This document shows, piece by piece, positions 6,844 through 13,867 of a stretch of DNA of 16,313 nucleotides. The stretch comes from Actinomycetota bacterium. Lineage in GTDB: Bacteria; Actinomycetota; Actinomycetes; Nanopelagicales; Nanopelagicaceae. The notes under the pieces are model-generated. The model was not told the origin of the DNA. It did not search any database and worked only from the letters and a program-made list of their open reading frames with translations. The translations under genes and the position numbers were made by a program. The stretch covers positions 1-16,313 of the forward strand of contig CANCSL010000026.1 in NCBI GenBank assembly GCA_947380835.1, given 5' to 3'. The stretch's first letter is position 1; every line of letters starts with the position of its first letter.

Positions 6844-7522
6844 TCTGTACTCTCGCCTGACCGACCTACTCGGTATTTCGGTTAAGGATGAGCTGCTCGA
6901 ACTCGCGCTCACTCATCGCTCTTTTGCGTACGAATCTGGCGGACTTCCCACTAACGAACGACTCGAATTTCTAGGAGATAGCGTCCTGGGTCTGGTCGTC
7001 ACCGAAGAGTTGTATTTAGCATTTCCCGAGCTCGATGAATCCAGACTTTCACCGTTGCGCTCCGGCGTCGTTAATATGCGCGCCTTGGCCGATATCGCCC
7101 GTCAATTAAATTTAGGCGATTTTTTACGAATCGGTAAAGGCGAAGAAAGTACGGGCGGACGAGACAAGAATTCCATTTTGGCCGATTCACTTGAAGCCCT
7201 GATTGGCGCCATCTACATAGAGCACGGCATACAAAAAGCCAGCGAGATAGTCCTGAACTGGGTTCGGCCGGTCATTACCTCAGCACACAATCTTGGGATA
7301 GGTCTCGATGCAAAAACTGCGTTGCAAGAGCTCGCCGCTGCACGGAATCTGACCCCACCAGAATATGAAATAACTGAGTCCGGTCCGGATCACGATAAAC
7401 GATTTACTGCTTCGGCCATTCTTTCGGGCGATAAATATCCCGTGGGCGATGGCAAGAGCAAGCGCGAAGCCGAGCAAATGGCGGCGCGGTTGGCGTACGA
7501 AGCCATCATCACGAAAAAATAG
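6788..7522 (+). CDS. rnc: Ribonuclease III
   Basis: RNase III cleaves double-stranded RNA, including the rRNA precursor. Numbering from ATG 6788 (244 residues), the signature NERLEFLGD holds catalytic-side acids E57, E60 and D64, and LADSLEALIG holds D133 and E136, equivalent to D114 and E117 of E. coli. A double-stranded-RNA-binding domain fills about residues 170-242 (DAKTALQELAAARN ... GKSKREAEQMAARLA). The start is uncertain. ATG 6788 lies inside rpmF (56-base overlap) with no ribosome site; GTG 6758 is further inside. The family homology begins near LYSRLTDLLG, where a CTG at 6845 has GAGG 6 bases upstream and sits just after the rpmF stop. mutM/fpg, which often follows rnc in actinobacteria, is absent. 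Confidence 0.93.
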   Translation: MLPAQPAVHITVDRSSRSDLYSRLTDLLGISVKDELLELALTHRSFAYESGGLPTNERLEFLGDSVLGLVVTEELYLAFPELDESRLSPLRSGVVNMRALADIARQLNLGDFLRIGKGEESTGGRDKNSILADSLEALIGAIYIEHGIQKASEIVLNWVRPVITSAHNLGIGLDAKTALQELAAARNLTPPEYEITESGPDHDKRFTASAILSGDKYPVGDGKSKREAEQMAARLAYEAIITKK

Positions 7523-7537
7523 GGGTAGGTTTTCCCC

Positions 7538-10500
7538 GTGTATTTGAAGAGCATGACCCTCAAGGGCTTCAAATCCTTCGCCTCAGCAACCAGTCTCAAT
7601 TTTGAGCCTGGGATTACCTGCGTCGTGGGACCTAACGGCTCGGGCAAGAGCAACGTTGTCGACGCTCTCTCTTGGGTTATGGGTGAGCAGGGCGCTAAGT
7701 CCCTCCGCGGTGGCAAGATGGAAGATGTCATCTTCGCTGGTACCAGCGGACGTGCTCCACTTGGTCGCGCTGAAGTATCTGTGACCATCGATAACACATC
7801 GGGCACGTTGCCAATTGAGTTCTCCGAAGTCACTATCACTCGTATTCTTTTTCGCAACGGTTCCAGCGAGTACCAGCTCAACGGAGATACCACTCGTTTA
7901 CTAGATATCCAAGAATTGTTGAGTGACAGCGGTATTGGTCGCGAAATGCACGTCATCGTCGGTCAGGGTCAATTGGATGCCATTTTGTTGGCTAATCCAG
8001 AAGAGCGCCGCGCTTTCATCGAAGAAGCTGCAGGAGTGCTCAAACACCGCAAGCGCAAGGAAAAAGCGCTTCGCAAACTCGATTCGATGCAAGCAAATCT
8101 CTCTCGTATTCAAGACCTCACCGTTGAACTTCGCCGCCAACTCAAGCCGTTGGGCAAGCAGGCCGAAGTTGCTCGTAAAGCGTCCACGATTCAATCCGAC
8201 GTCCGCGATTCGCGTTTGCGACTTTTGGCCGATGACTTAATCCAACTTCGATCCACTCTCGATGCCGAAGTCGCTGATGAAACTGCACTTCGTATTCGTC
8301 GCGATGAAGTCGAAGGCGCCTTAAACGAATCGCGCGCTCGCGAAGAAGAACTTGATCGCGTTACCGCCGAAGAAAATCCGCTTTTAGTTCGAGCTCAAGA
8401 GAACTATTACAAGCTCACAGCTCAACGCGAAAAATTTCGCGGTATTCAAAATTTAGCCTCTGAACGAGCCCGCTTTCTCTCTGAGGAGAGCGATGATGCT
8501 CGAGCCACTGGGCGCGACCCAGATGCGATGGAGGCCGAAGCCGTAGTTCTTCGCGGTGAAGAATCCGCATTGCGAGTAGAACTTACATCGGCACAAAATA
8601 ATCTTTCTGATGTTTCTGAAGTCTTGCGAAATCTTGAAGCAAATCTGGCGCTCGAGGAGAACAGCGTTTCGGCCGCTCTTCGTGCGATTGCAGATCAACG
8701 CGAAGGCACGGCTCGGCAGGAGGGCCATATCAATGGTCTCAAATCGCGCATTGATGCAACCAGCGCCGAGATTTCCCGCCTCACTAAATCTCGTGATGAC
8801 GCTGCCCTTCGACTCAAGAATTTCCAAGCAGAATTTGCGCTTCTCGAAACTGAAATTGCCAGTCTTGATGCCAACGAGCCAGACCTCGACAGCCAGTTCG
8901 AAACCTCCAAGACGGCGTTAGGTCAGGCACAAAACGCTCACTCAGAATTACTGGAAAGTGCTCAGTTAACAGAGAGAAGCCGATCTGGTTTTGAAGCCCG
9001 ACTCGCGGCGCTCCAAGAAAGTTTGATCCATCGTGATGGTTCTTCAGCCGTTCTTTCCGGTCGCGGCGGCGTTCGAGTCCGAGGTCGTTTAGCCACTTTG
9101 CTTACGGTCTCTGCCGGATGGGAAGCAGCAGTTGCAGCAGCTTTTGGTCCACTTGCAGATTCTGTTGTAGTCGAAGACATGTCTTCGGCAGTCTCTGCGC
9201 TCACCTTGTTAAAAAGTGAATCAGCCGGCCAATCTGAGCTCTTAGTTGTAGATACCTCTGGCACAGCTCGTGAAGTGACCATGCCATCAGGTTTTGAATC
9301 TCTCGCTTCCAAGATCAACGGCGGAGAAATTGCAGCAGTTGTTGGGCAACTTCTTGAAAAATACGTAGCCGTGGATTCACTGGTGGATGCAGAACGTTTG
9401 ATCGGCTCGCACCCACACCTGATCGCAGTCACTCGAGATGGCGATGTGATTTCGCGTCTTCGCGTCCGAGGTGGTTCGGCTCAACAAAATTCAGCTATCG
9501 AAATCAGTGCACTTCTCGAGAAGACCAAGAGTGAACTAGCTGAGATCGTGGCAACGAGCGAGCGAATCAAGTTCGAACTTGTCAGGTCAGATGAACTCTT
9601 GGCGGCAAGAAAGAATGAGTACGAACTCCACCTTTCCAAACTCAATGAATCTGACGCAAAGATGTCAGGTTTGGCCGAGCAGATGGCGGTCGCAGGTCAG
9701 AACGTTAAGAGCGCGCAAGCAGAGGTAGATCGTGCTGTGGCTTCCCTCGAAGAAGCTTCGCATCAGCGTATCTCCGACGAACAAGATCTTGCAGCGGCGC
9801 TCACTCAATTTGAATCACACCAAGAACCTGCAGAGCCTGATTTGACCCACCTAGAAGACTTACGCTCCAAGGTATCTGCTGCTAGATCGCACGAGGTGGA
9901 AGCTCGCTTGCACCTTCGCACCCTGGAAGAACGACTCACCGCGGTTGGTCAACGTGCGCGGACGCTAGAAGAGAGCGCCAAGAACGAGCGCGAAGCCGCT
10001 TCGCGAGCCATCGTGCGTCGCGAACAGCGCAATATTGCTTCGGTAACTGCACAAAATATTGCCGACACTGCTTATGAAGCGCTGATTCAAATCGAATCTT
10101 CCATCTCCAAAGCCGCCACCGAGCGTGAACGTCTTGAAATCGCCAGGTCTGCTCGCGAAGGCGAAATTCTTGCCATACGTGGCCGAAGCCGTGAACTTTC
10201 ACTTGAACTTGATCAACTCACTTCTAGCGTGCACAAAGATGAGATCGCCCGTGCCGAACAACGAATGCGCATCGAGCAGCTTGAAAGTAAAGCCGTTGAA
10301 GAACTCGGAGTCGATGTTTCGACCCTAGTGAATGAGTACGGCCCTCATAATGATGTTCCTACATTTGTCGAAGACGATGAGGGCAACTTTATTCCTGGAG
10401 ATTTGATTCCTTATCGCCGCGAACAACAAGAAAAACGTCTGGCTTCAGCCGAACGATCCTTGAACATGTTGGGCAAGATCAACCCGCTCGCACTCGAGGA

Positions 10501-11080
10501 ATACACGGCTCTGGAAGAGCGCTTGCGTTACTTGGCTGAACAACTTGAAGATTTGAAGAAGACCCGACGTGATTTGTTAGAAATTATCAAAGAAGTCGAT
10601 GACAAAGTTCAGCAAATATTCTTCGAGGCGTACACCGACACTGCCCGCGAATTTGAGGCGATCTTTGCCCGACTTTTCCCAGGGGGAGATGGTCGCCTCA
10701 TTTTGACCAACCCTGATGACATCATGACATCTGGTGTAGATGTTGAAGCCCGACCTCCCGGCAAGCGCATCAAGCGCCTCTCCCTCCTTTCCGGTGGAGA
10801 GCGATCCCTCGTTGCGGTAGCCCTGCTCGTTGCCATTTTTAAGGCCAGGCCAAGTCCTTTCTATGTGATGGATGAAGTTGAAGCCGCGCTCGATGACACC
10901 AACTTAGGTCGCCTTCTTGGGGTATTCGAAGAACTGCGTGAGAAGTCACAGCTGATCATCATTACGCACCAGAAGCGGACTATGGAGATTGCTGACGCGC
11001 TGTACGGAGTAACCATGCGCGGGGACGGCGTCAGCGAAGTTATTTCGCAACGCCTTCGCGAAGTTGAAGTTTCTTCTTAG
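7538..11080 (+). CDS. smc: Chromosome segregation protein SMC
   Basis: SMC is the ATPase core of the bacterial condensin that loops and organises the chromosome, working with ScpA and ScpB (not in this window). The 1180-residue product is full length. The head begins with Walker A GPNGSGKSN at residues 31-39 and the Q-loop region MGEQGAKSLRGG. Long coiled coils cover about 170-500 and 670-1000, flanking the hinge (about 500-665, GGVRVRGRLATLL...VVVEDMSSA). The C-terminal head has the ABC signature LSGGE at 1084-1088 and Walker B with D1112 and E1113 (VMDEVEAALDD). The start is GTG 7538, preceded by GGGGTAGG, 15 bases after rnc. ftsY follows 15 bases after its stop, so rnc-smc-ftsY is probably one transcript. 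Confidence 0.98.
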   Translation: MYLKSMTLKGFKSFASATSLNFEPGITCVVGPNGSGKSNVVDALSWVMGEQGAKSLRGGKMEDVIFAGTSGRAPLGRAEVSVTIDNTSGTLPIEFSEVTITRILFRNGSSEYQLNGDTTRLLDIQELLSDSGIGREMHVIVGQGQLDAILLANPEERRAFIEEAAGVLKHRKRKEKALRKLDSMQANLSRIQDLTVELRRQLKPLGKQAEVARKASTIQSDVRDSRLRLLADDLIQLRSTLDAEVADETALRIRRDEVEGALNESRAREEELDRVTAEENPLLVRAQENYYKLTAQREKFRGIQNLASERARFLSEESDDARATGRDPDAMEAEAVVLRGEESALRVELTSAQNNLSDVSEVLRNLEANLALEENSVSAALRAIADQREGTARQEGHINGLKSRIDATSAEISRLTKSRDDAALRLKNFQAEFALLETEIASLDANEPDLDSQFETSKTALGQAQNAHSELLESAQLTERSRSGFEARLAALQESLIHRDGSSAVLSGRGGVRVRGRLATLLTVSAGWEAAVAAAFGPLADSVVVEDMSSAVSALTLLKSESAGQSELLVVDTSGTAREVTMPSGFESLASKINGGEIAAVVGQLLEKYVAVDSLVDAERLIGSHPHLIAVTRDGDVISRLRVRGGSAQQNSAIEISALLEKTKSELAEIVATSERIKFELVRSDELLAARKNEYELHLSKLNESDAKMSGLAEQMAVAGQNVKSAQAEVDRAVASLEEASHQRISDEQDLAAALTQFESHQEPAEPDLTHLEDLRSKVSAARSHEVEARLHLRTLEERLTAVGQRARTLEESAKNEREAASRAIVRREQRNIASVTAQNIADTAYEALIQIESSISKAATERERLEIARSAREGEILAIRGRSRELSLELDQLTSSVHKDEIARAEQRMRIEQLESKAVEELGVDVSTLVNEYGPHNDVPTFVEDDEGNFIPGDLIPYRREQQEKRLASAERSLNMLGKINPLALEEYTALEERLRYLAEQLEDLKKTRRDLLEIIKEVDDKVQQIFFEAYTDTAREFEAIFARLFPGGDGRLILTNPDDIMTSGVDVEARPPGKRIKRLSLLSGGERSLVAVALLVAIFKARPSPFYVMDEVEAALDDTNLGRLLGVFEELREKSQLIIITHQKRTMEIADALYGVTMRGDGVSEVISQRLREVEVSS

Positions 11081-11095
11081 TTTGCCAATCCGGTA

Positions 11096-11935
11096 ATGGC
11101 GCTATTTTCCAAACTCTTTTCAAAGATCCGAAGTGGATCAGTCTCTGCACAAGAGTGGTCCGATCTAGAGAGTTCACTCATCGAATCTGATTTAGGTGCT
11201 CAATCGGCGCATGAAGTAATCGAACTTGCTAAAAAATTGAAAAGTGATTCTTTAGAAGATTCAGTTTCGACGATCCTAGAATCCTGGCTCAGTGCTCGGA
11301 GCCGAGATTTAGCCCACGCCGAATCTCGAACAACGACTATTTTGGTTATTGGCGTAAATGGAACTGGTAAGACGACTTCGGTTGCAAAACTTGCTCAGCT
11401 TCTCCATGCAAACGGATCCGCAGTGATCGTTGCAGCCGCAGATACATTTCGTGCCGCTGCCATCGAACAGTTACAAACTTGGGGTGCTCGAATTGGAATT
11501 CCAGTTGTTGCCGGCAAGGCGCAAGGAGATCCTGCATCTGTTGCTTTCGATGCGATCTCTCAAGCAATTTCTAGTCGCGCAGATTATCTAGTCATTGACA
11601 CAGCGGGCCGACTCCACACGAAATCTGGGTTGATGGATGAACTCGAAAAGATTCGACGGGTTGTGGAGAAGCTTTCTCCCATCGATGAAGTTTTATTAGT
11701 AGTAGATGCGACGACCGGACAAAACGGAATTTCACAAGCTAAGACATTCGCGGAAAAACTTCAGGTAACTGGATTGATAGCGACAAAAATGGATGGTTCA
11801 GCCAAGGGGGGAATTACTTTGGCTATCGAACGCGAAACCGGACTGCCAGTGAAATTTGTTGGGACGGGCGAATCTATTGGCGATTTCCAGCCCTTTAACT
11901 CCAAAAGCTATCTTCAAGGGCTTATTTCAGATTAG
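11096..11935 (+). CDS. ftsY: Signal recognition particle receptor FtsY
   Basis: FtsY is the membrane-associated GTPase that receives SRP-ribosome complexes. The 279-residue product is essentially only the NG domain. The N-domain helices span about 1-80. G1 is GVNGTGKTT (86-94), followed by DTFRAAA (116-122), DTAGR (168-172), TKMD (230-233) and GTGE (256-259), with the closing IGDFQPFN. The acidic A-domain of E. coli FtsY and the longer N-terminal membrane anchors of some actinobacteria are missing; the amphipathic start MALFSKLFSKIRSG could serve as the lipid-binding helix. ATG 11096 has only a weak CGG-type ribosome site. Its partner ffh begins about 4.2 kb downstream, beyond the nitrogen genes. 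Confidence 0.97.
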   Translation: MALFSKLFSKIRSGSVSAQEWSDLESSLIESDLGAQSAHEVIELAKKLKSDSLEDSVSTILESWLSARSRDLAHAESRTTTILVIGVNGTGKTTSVAKLAQLLHANGSAVIVAAADTFRAAAIEQLQTWGARIGIPVVAGKAQGDPASVAFDAISQAISSRADYLVIDTAGRLHTKSGLMDELEKIRRVVEKLSPIDEVLLVVDATTGQNGISQAKTFAEKLQVTGLIATKMDGSAKGGITLAIERETGLPVKFVGTGESIGDFQPFNSKSYLQGLISD

Positions 11936-11947
11936 GCCATGCCTGCT

Positions 11948-11977
11948 CCGGCAAAATCGGGCATTTCTGGCGTTTTT
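11948..11977 (+). terminator. Possible intrinsic terminator after ftsY
   Basis: CCGG-C-AAA (11948-11955) can pair with TTTCTGG (11964-11970) with one wobble and one bulged base. TTTTT follows at 11973-11977, two bases after the stem. It starts 13 bases after the ftsY stop, where transcription from the smc-ftsY unit should end before the separately regulated amt promoter. The stem is imperfect, so confidence is moderate to low. Confidence 0.4.
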
Positions 11978-12024
11978 GAAACCTTTTTGTAACACAACCG
12001 GGGTTATCGTCACTTCTCCGTAAC
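11978..12024 (+). promoter_or_regulatory. GlnR-like binding region upstream of amt
   Basis: Two pairs of 5-bp half-sites have the exact 6-base spacing of actinobacterial GlnR boxes: GAAAC-n6-GTAAC (11978-11993) and GTCAC-n6-GTAAC (12009-12024). GlnR consensus half-sites are GTnAC and GAAAC at 11-bp intervals, and GlnR commonly controls amtB-glnK-glnD in Streptomyces and mycobacteria. The order of half-sites is not the textbook one and the two pairs are offset by 31 bp, so the assignment is plausible rather than proven. No glnR gene lies in this window. The site is 124 bases before the amt start codon. Confidence 0.5.
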
Positions 12025-12096
12025 CAATCTAAGCACTTGGCCGTAATGCCCATAGGTCAATCTTGCGTTCTCTCAGCGTGGAGATCGAGGTTCATC

Positions 12097-12120
12097 GTTT
12101 CGTTGCAAGTTTCGTTGCAA
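12097..12120 (+). repeat. Perfect 12-bp tandem duplication in the amt leader
   Basis: GTTTCGTTGCAA occurs twice head to tail (12097-12108 and 12109-12120) with no mismatch, ending 27 bases before the amt ATG. GTTTC is the complement of the GAAAC GlnR half-site, so the duplication could be an extra pair of protein-binding sites, although the period is 12 rather than 11. It could also lie in the transcribed leader. Confidence 0.6.
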
Positions 12121-12147
12121 ATTTAGTGTTCTAGATTGGGAGATCAC

Positions 12148-13425
12148 ATGCATTTTGATACTGGAGATACCGCTTGGATTTTAGTGGCATCCGCATTGGT
12201 ATTGCTCATGACTCCGGGCCTGGCTTTCTTTTATGGCGGCATGGTTCGTGGGAAGAACGTCCTAGGAATGCTGGCACAGAACTTTGTAACCATGGGAATT
12301 GTTAGCGTCCTTTGGATTACAGGTGTTTACAGCCTAGCTTTCAGCGGCAAGGGCAAATGGATTGGCGATCTTCACCAATTCGGCCTCAATCATATTTGGC
12401 AGCAAGCGACTGGCTTTGAGGCGCTCACCATTCCACCTTTGGTGTTCTGCGCATTCCAGTTGATGTTTGCCATCATCACACCAGCCCTTATTACCGGCGG
12501 ATCCGCTGATCGCATGAAGTTCAGCGCTTGGATCGTCTTCTCCGCTCTATGGCTAGTTATCGTTTATGCCCCAGTCGCGCACTGGGTCTTCTCCCCAAGT
12601 GGATGGCTCTTCAAGCTCGGAGCTGAAGACTTTGCCGGCGGAACAGTAGTTCACGCCAACGCAGGTGCCGCCGCACTCGCACTCGTCTTGGTTTTGGGCA
12701 AGCGCAAAGGTTGGCCAAAAGAAAGAATGCGTCCGCACAATGTGCCGTTCGTACTTCTTGGCGCTGGTCTTCTTTGGTTCGGGTGGTTTGGCTTTAACGC
12801 CGGATCTGCACTGGGCGCGAATACCCTCTCTGCATTTGCTTTCGTAAATACCAACACTGCAACTGGTGCCGCACTCCTTGCCTGGATTCTTACCGAGAAG
12901 ATTCGTGATGGTCATGCCACCACACTCGGTGCTGCATCCGGAGCTGTTGCTGGTCTCGTAGCCATTACCCCAGCATGCGGATTCGTCAGCCCTATGGGTT
13001 CGATCGCAATTGGTATTGCAGCTGGAGTTATCTGCTGTCTCGCAACTGGCTTGAAGACCAAGCTTGGATTCGACGATGCGCTTGATGTCGTGGGCGTTCA
13101 CCTCATCGGCGGTATCGCCGGTGCTCTTCTCATTGGTTTCTTCGGAACCAAGCTCACCAACTCTGCTGGTGCAAATGGCCTCCTCTACAAGGGTGGATCT
13201 ACTCTCTTGCAACATCAAGCCGTTGCAGTACTAGCCGTCGTGGCTTACTCCTTCATCGTGACTTATATCCTGGCCAAGGTACTCGACTTGATTATGGGTC
13301 TTCGTATCTCTGAAGAGGATGAAGTAGCTGGTTTGGACTTGTCACAACACGCTGAAACAGCGTATGAAAATTCATCCTTCAGCGATGGATCTCGTTTCAT
13401 CACTTCACAACAGTCGGCAAAGTAG
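12148..13425 (+). CDS. amt: Ammonium transporter (Amt/MEP/Rh family)
   Basis: Amt is a trimeric inner-membrane channel that conducts ammonium for assimilation. The 425-residue product has about eleven hydrophobic segments. Key features are the first-helix PGLAFFYGGMVRGKNVL, the DFAGGTVVH motif with D161 and twin-histidine H169, and the second pore histidine H318 in VVGVHLIGG. The C-terminal cytosolic tail (from about 387) keeps GLRISEEDEVAGLDLSQHAETAY, the region that interacts with PII. A longer frame starts at TTG 12136, but ATG 12148 is preferred because GGGAGA (12138-12143) lies just upstream. glnB(K) follows after 8 bases, so the two are co-transcribed. The leader has GlnR-like sites and a tandem repeat. 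The symbols amtB and amt are interchangeable here. Confidence 0.97.
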   Translation: MHFDTGDTAWILVASALVLLMTPGLAFFYGGMVRGKNVLGMLAQNFVTMGIVSVLWITGVYSLAFSGKGKWIGDLHQFGLNHIWQQATGFEALTIPPLVFCAFQLMFAIITPALITGGSADRMKFSAWIVFSALWLVIVYAPVAHWVFSPSGWLFKLGAEDFAGGTVVHANAGAAALALVLVLGKRKGWPKERMRPHNVPFVLLGAGLLWFGWFGFNAGSALGANTLSAFAFVNTNTATGAALLAWILTEKIRDGHATTLGAASGAVAGLVAITPACGFVSPMGSIAIGIAAGVICCLATGLKTKLGFDDALDVVGVHLIGGIAGALLIGFFGTKLTNSAGANGLLYKGGSTLLQHQAVAVLAVVAYSFIVTYILAKVLDLIMGLRISEEDEVAGLDLSQHAETAYENSSFSDGSRFITSQQSAK

Positions 13426-13433
13426 GGGGAACA

Positions 13434-13772
13434 ATGAAACTCATCACAGCAATCATCAAGCCTTTTAAACTCGATGATGTCAAGAGCGCCCTACAAGCTT
13501 TTGGAATCACTGGTATGACTGTCTCTGAGGCAAGCGGTTTCGGCCGTCAGCGGGGTCACACCGAGGTCTATCGCGGTGCTGAATACACCGTTGATCTCGT
13601 CCCTAAGGTCCGCTTGGAAGTCCTCGTTGACTCTCCTGAAGCTGATGCAGTTATTGACGTCATCGTCAAAGCTGCTTCAACTGGATCGATTGGTGACGGC
13701 AAAGTGTGGTCAACGCCAGTTGATCATGTTGTCCGCGTTCGGACTGGGGAACGTGGCGTAGACGCTATATAA
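13434..13772 (+). CDS. glnK: Nitrogen regulatory protein PII (GlnB/GlnK type)
   Basis: PII is a trimeric sensor of 2-oxoglutarate, ATP/ADP and nitrogen status. The 112-residue product is the standard length. It shows MKLITAIIKPFKLDDV at the start, the FGRQRGHTEVYRGAEY T-loop with Y51 (the residue modified by GlnD, plus Y46), and the C-terminal GDGKVWSTPVDHVVRVRTGERG signature. ATG 13434 is preceded by AGGGGGA, which overlaps the amt stop region. Linkage to amt and glnD makes GlnK the likely functional name. In Streptomyces and Corynebacterium this PII is adenylylated rather than uridylylated; the same is inferred here. The T-loop should block Amt when nitrogen is plentiful. Confidence 0.97.
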   Translation: MKLITAIIKPFKLDDVKSALQAFGITGMTVSEASGFGRQRGHTEVYRGAEYTVDLVPKVRLEVLVDSPEADAVIDVIVKAASTGSIGDGKVWSTPVDHVVRVRTGERGVDAI

Positions 13773-13811
13773 GCATGGCGCATCCTAAGTAAGAACTGCA
13801 CGAAACTGATT

Positions 13812-13861
13812 AGCCTAACTTTCACAACTAGTAAGGTTTTACTGGTTGAGGAAGTTAGGCT
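13812..13861 (+). promoter_or_regulatory. Long hairpin between glnK and glnD covering the glnD ribosome site
   Basis: AGCCTAACTT (13812-13821) and AAGTTAGGCT (13852-13861) are perfect 10-bp complements. Pairing continues inward to bases 13832/13841 with two G-U wobbles and one A-A mismatch, giving a 21-position stem around an 8-base loop (AAGGTTTT). The only Shine-Dalgarno-like stretch before glnD, GAGGAAG (13848-13854), lies in the 3' arm, and the hairpin ends 6 bases before the glnD ATG. Only TTT follows, so it is a poor intrinsic terminator but could attenuate transcription or repress glnD translation. The structure is seen directly; the role is inference. Confidence 0.6.
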
Positions 13862-13867
13862 TTATCA

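Noticed and set aside
7390..7956. A 188-codon minus-strand open frame across the rnc-smc junction
   Set aside because: It lies entirely opposite two well-supported genes, including the conserved SMC Walker A region, and shows no recognisable domain.
8000..10600. Repeated GAA/CGC-rich words in smc suggesting DNA repeats
   Set aside because: They reflect the Glu/Arg/Ala-rich heptads of the coiled coils, not true repeated DNA units; no CRISPR-like regular spacing is present.
12553..13218. A 221-codon open frame on the minus strand opposite amt
   Set aside because: It is the antisense shadow of a clear Amt gene, has a low-complexity composition that mirrors it, and no ribosome site or family resemblance.
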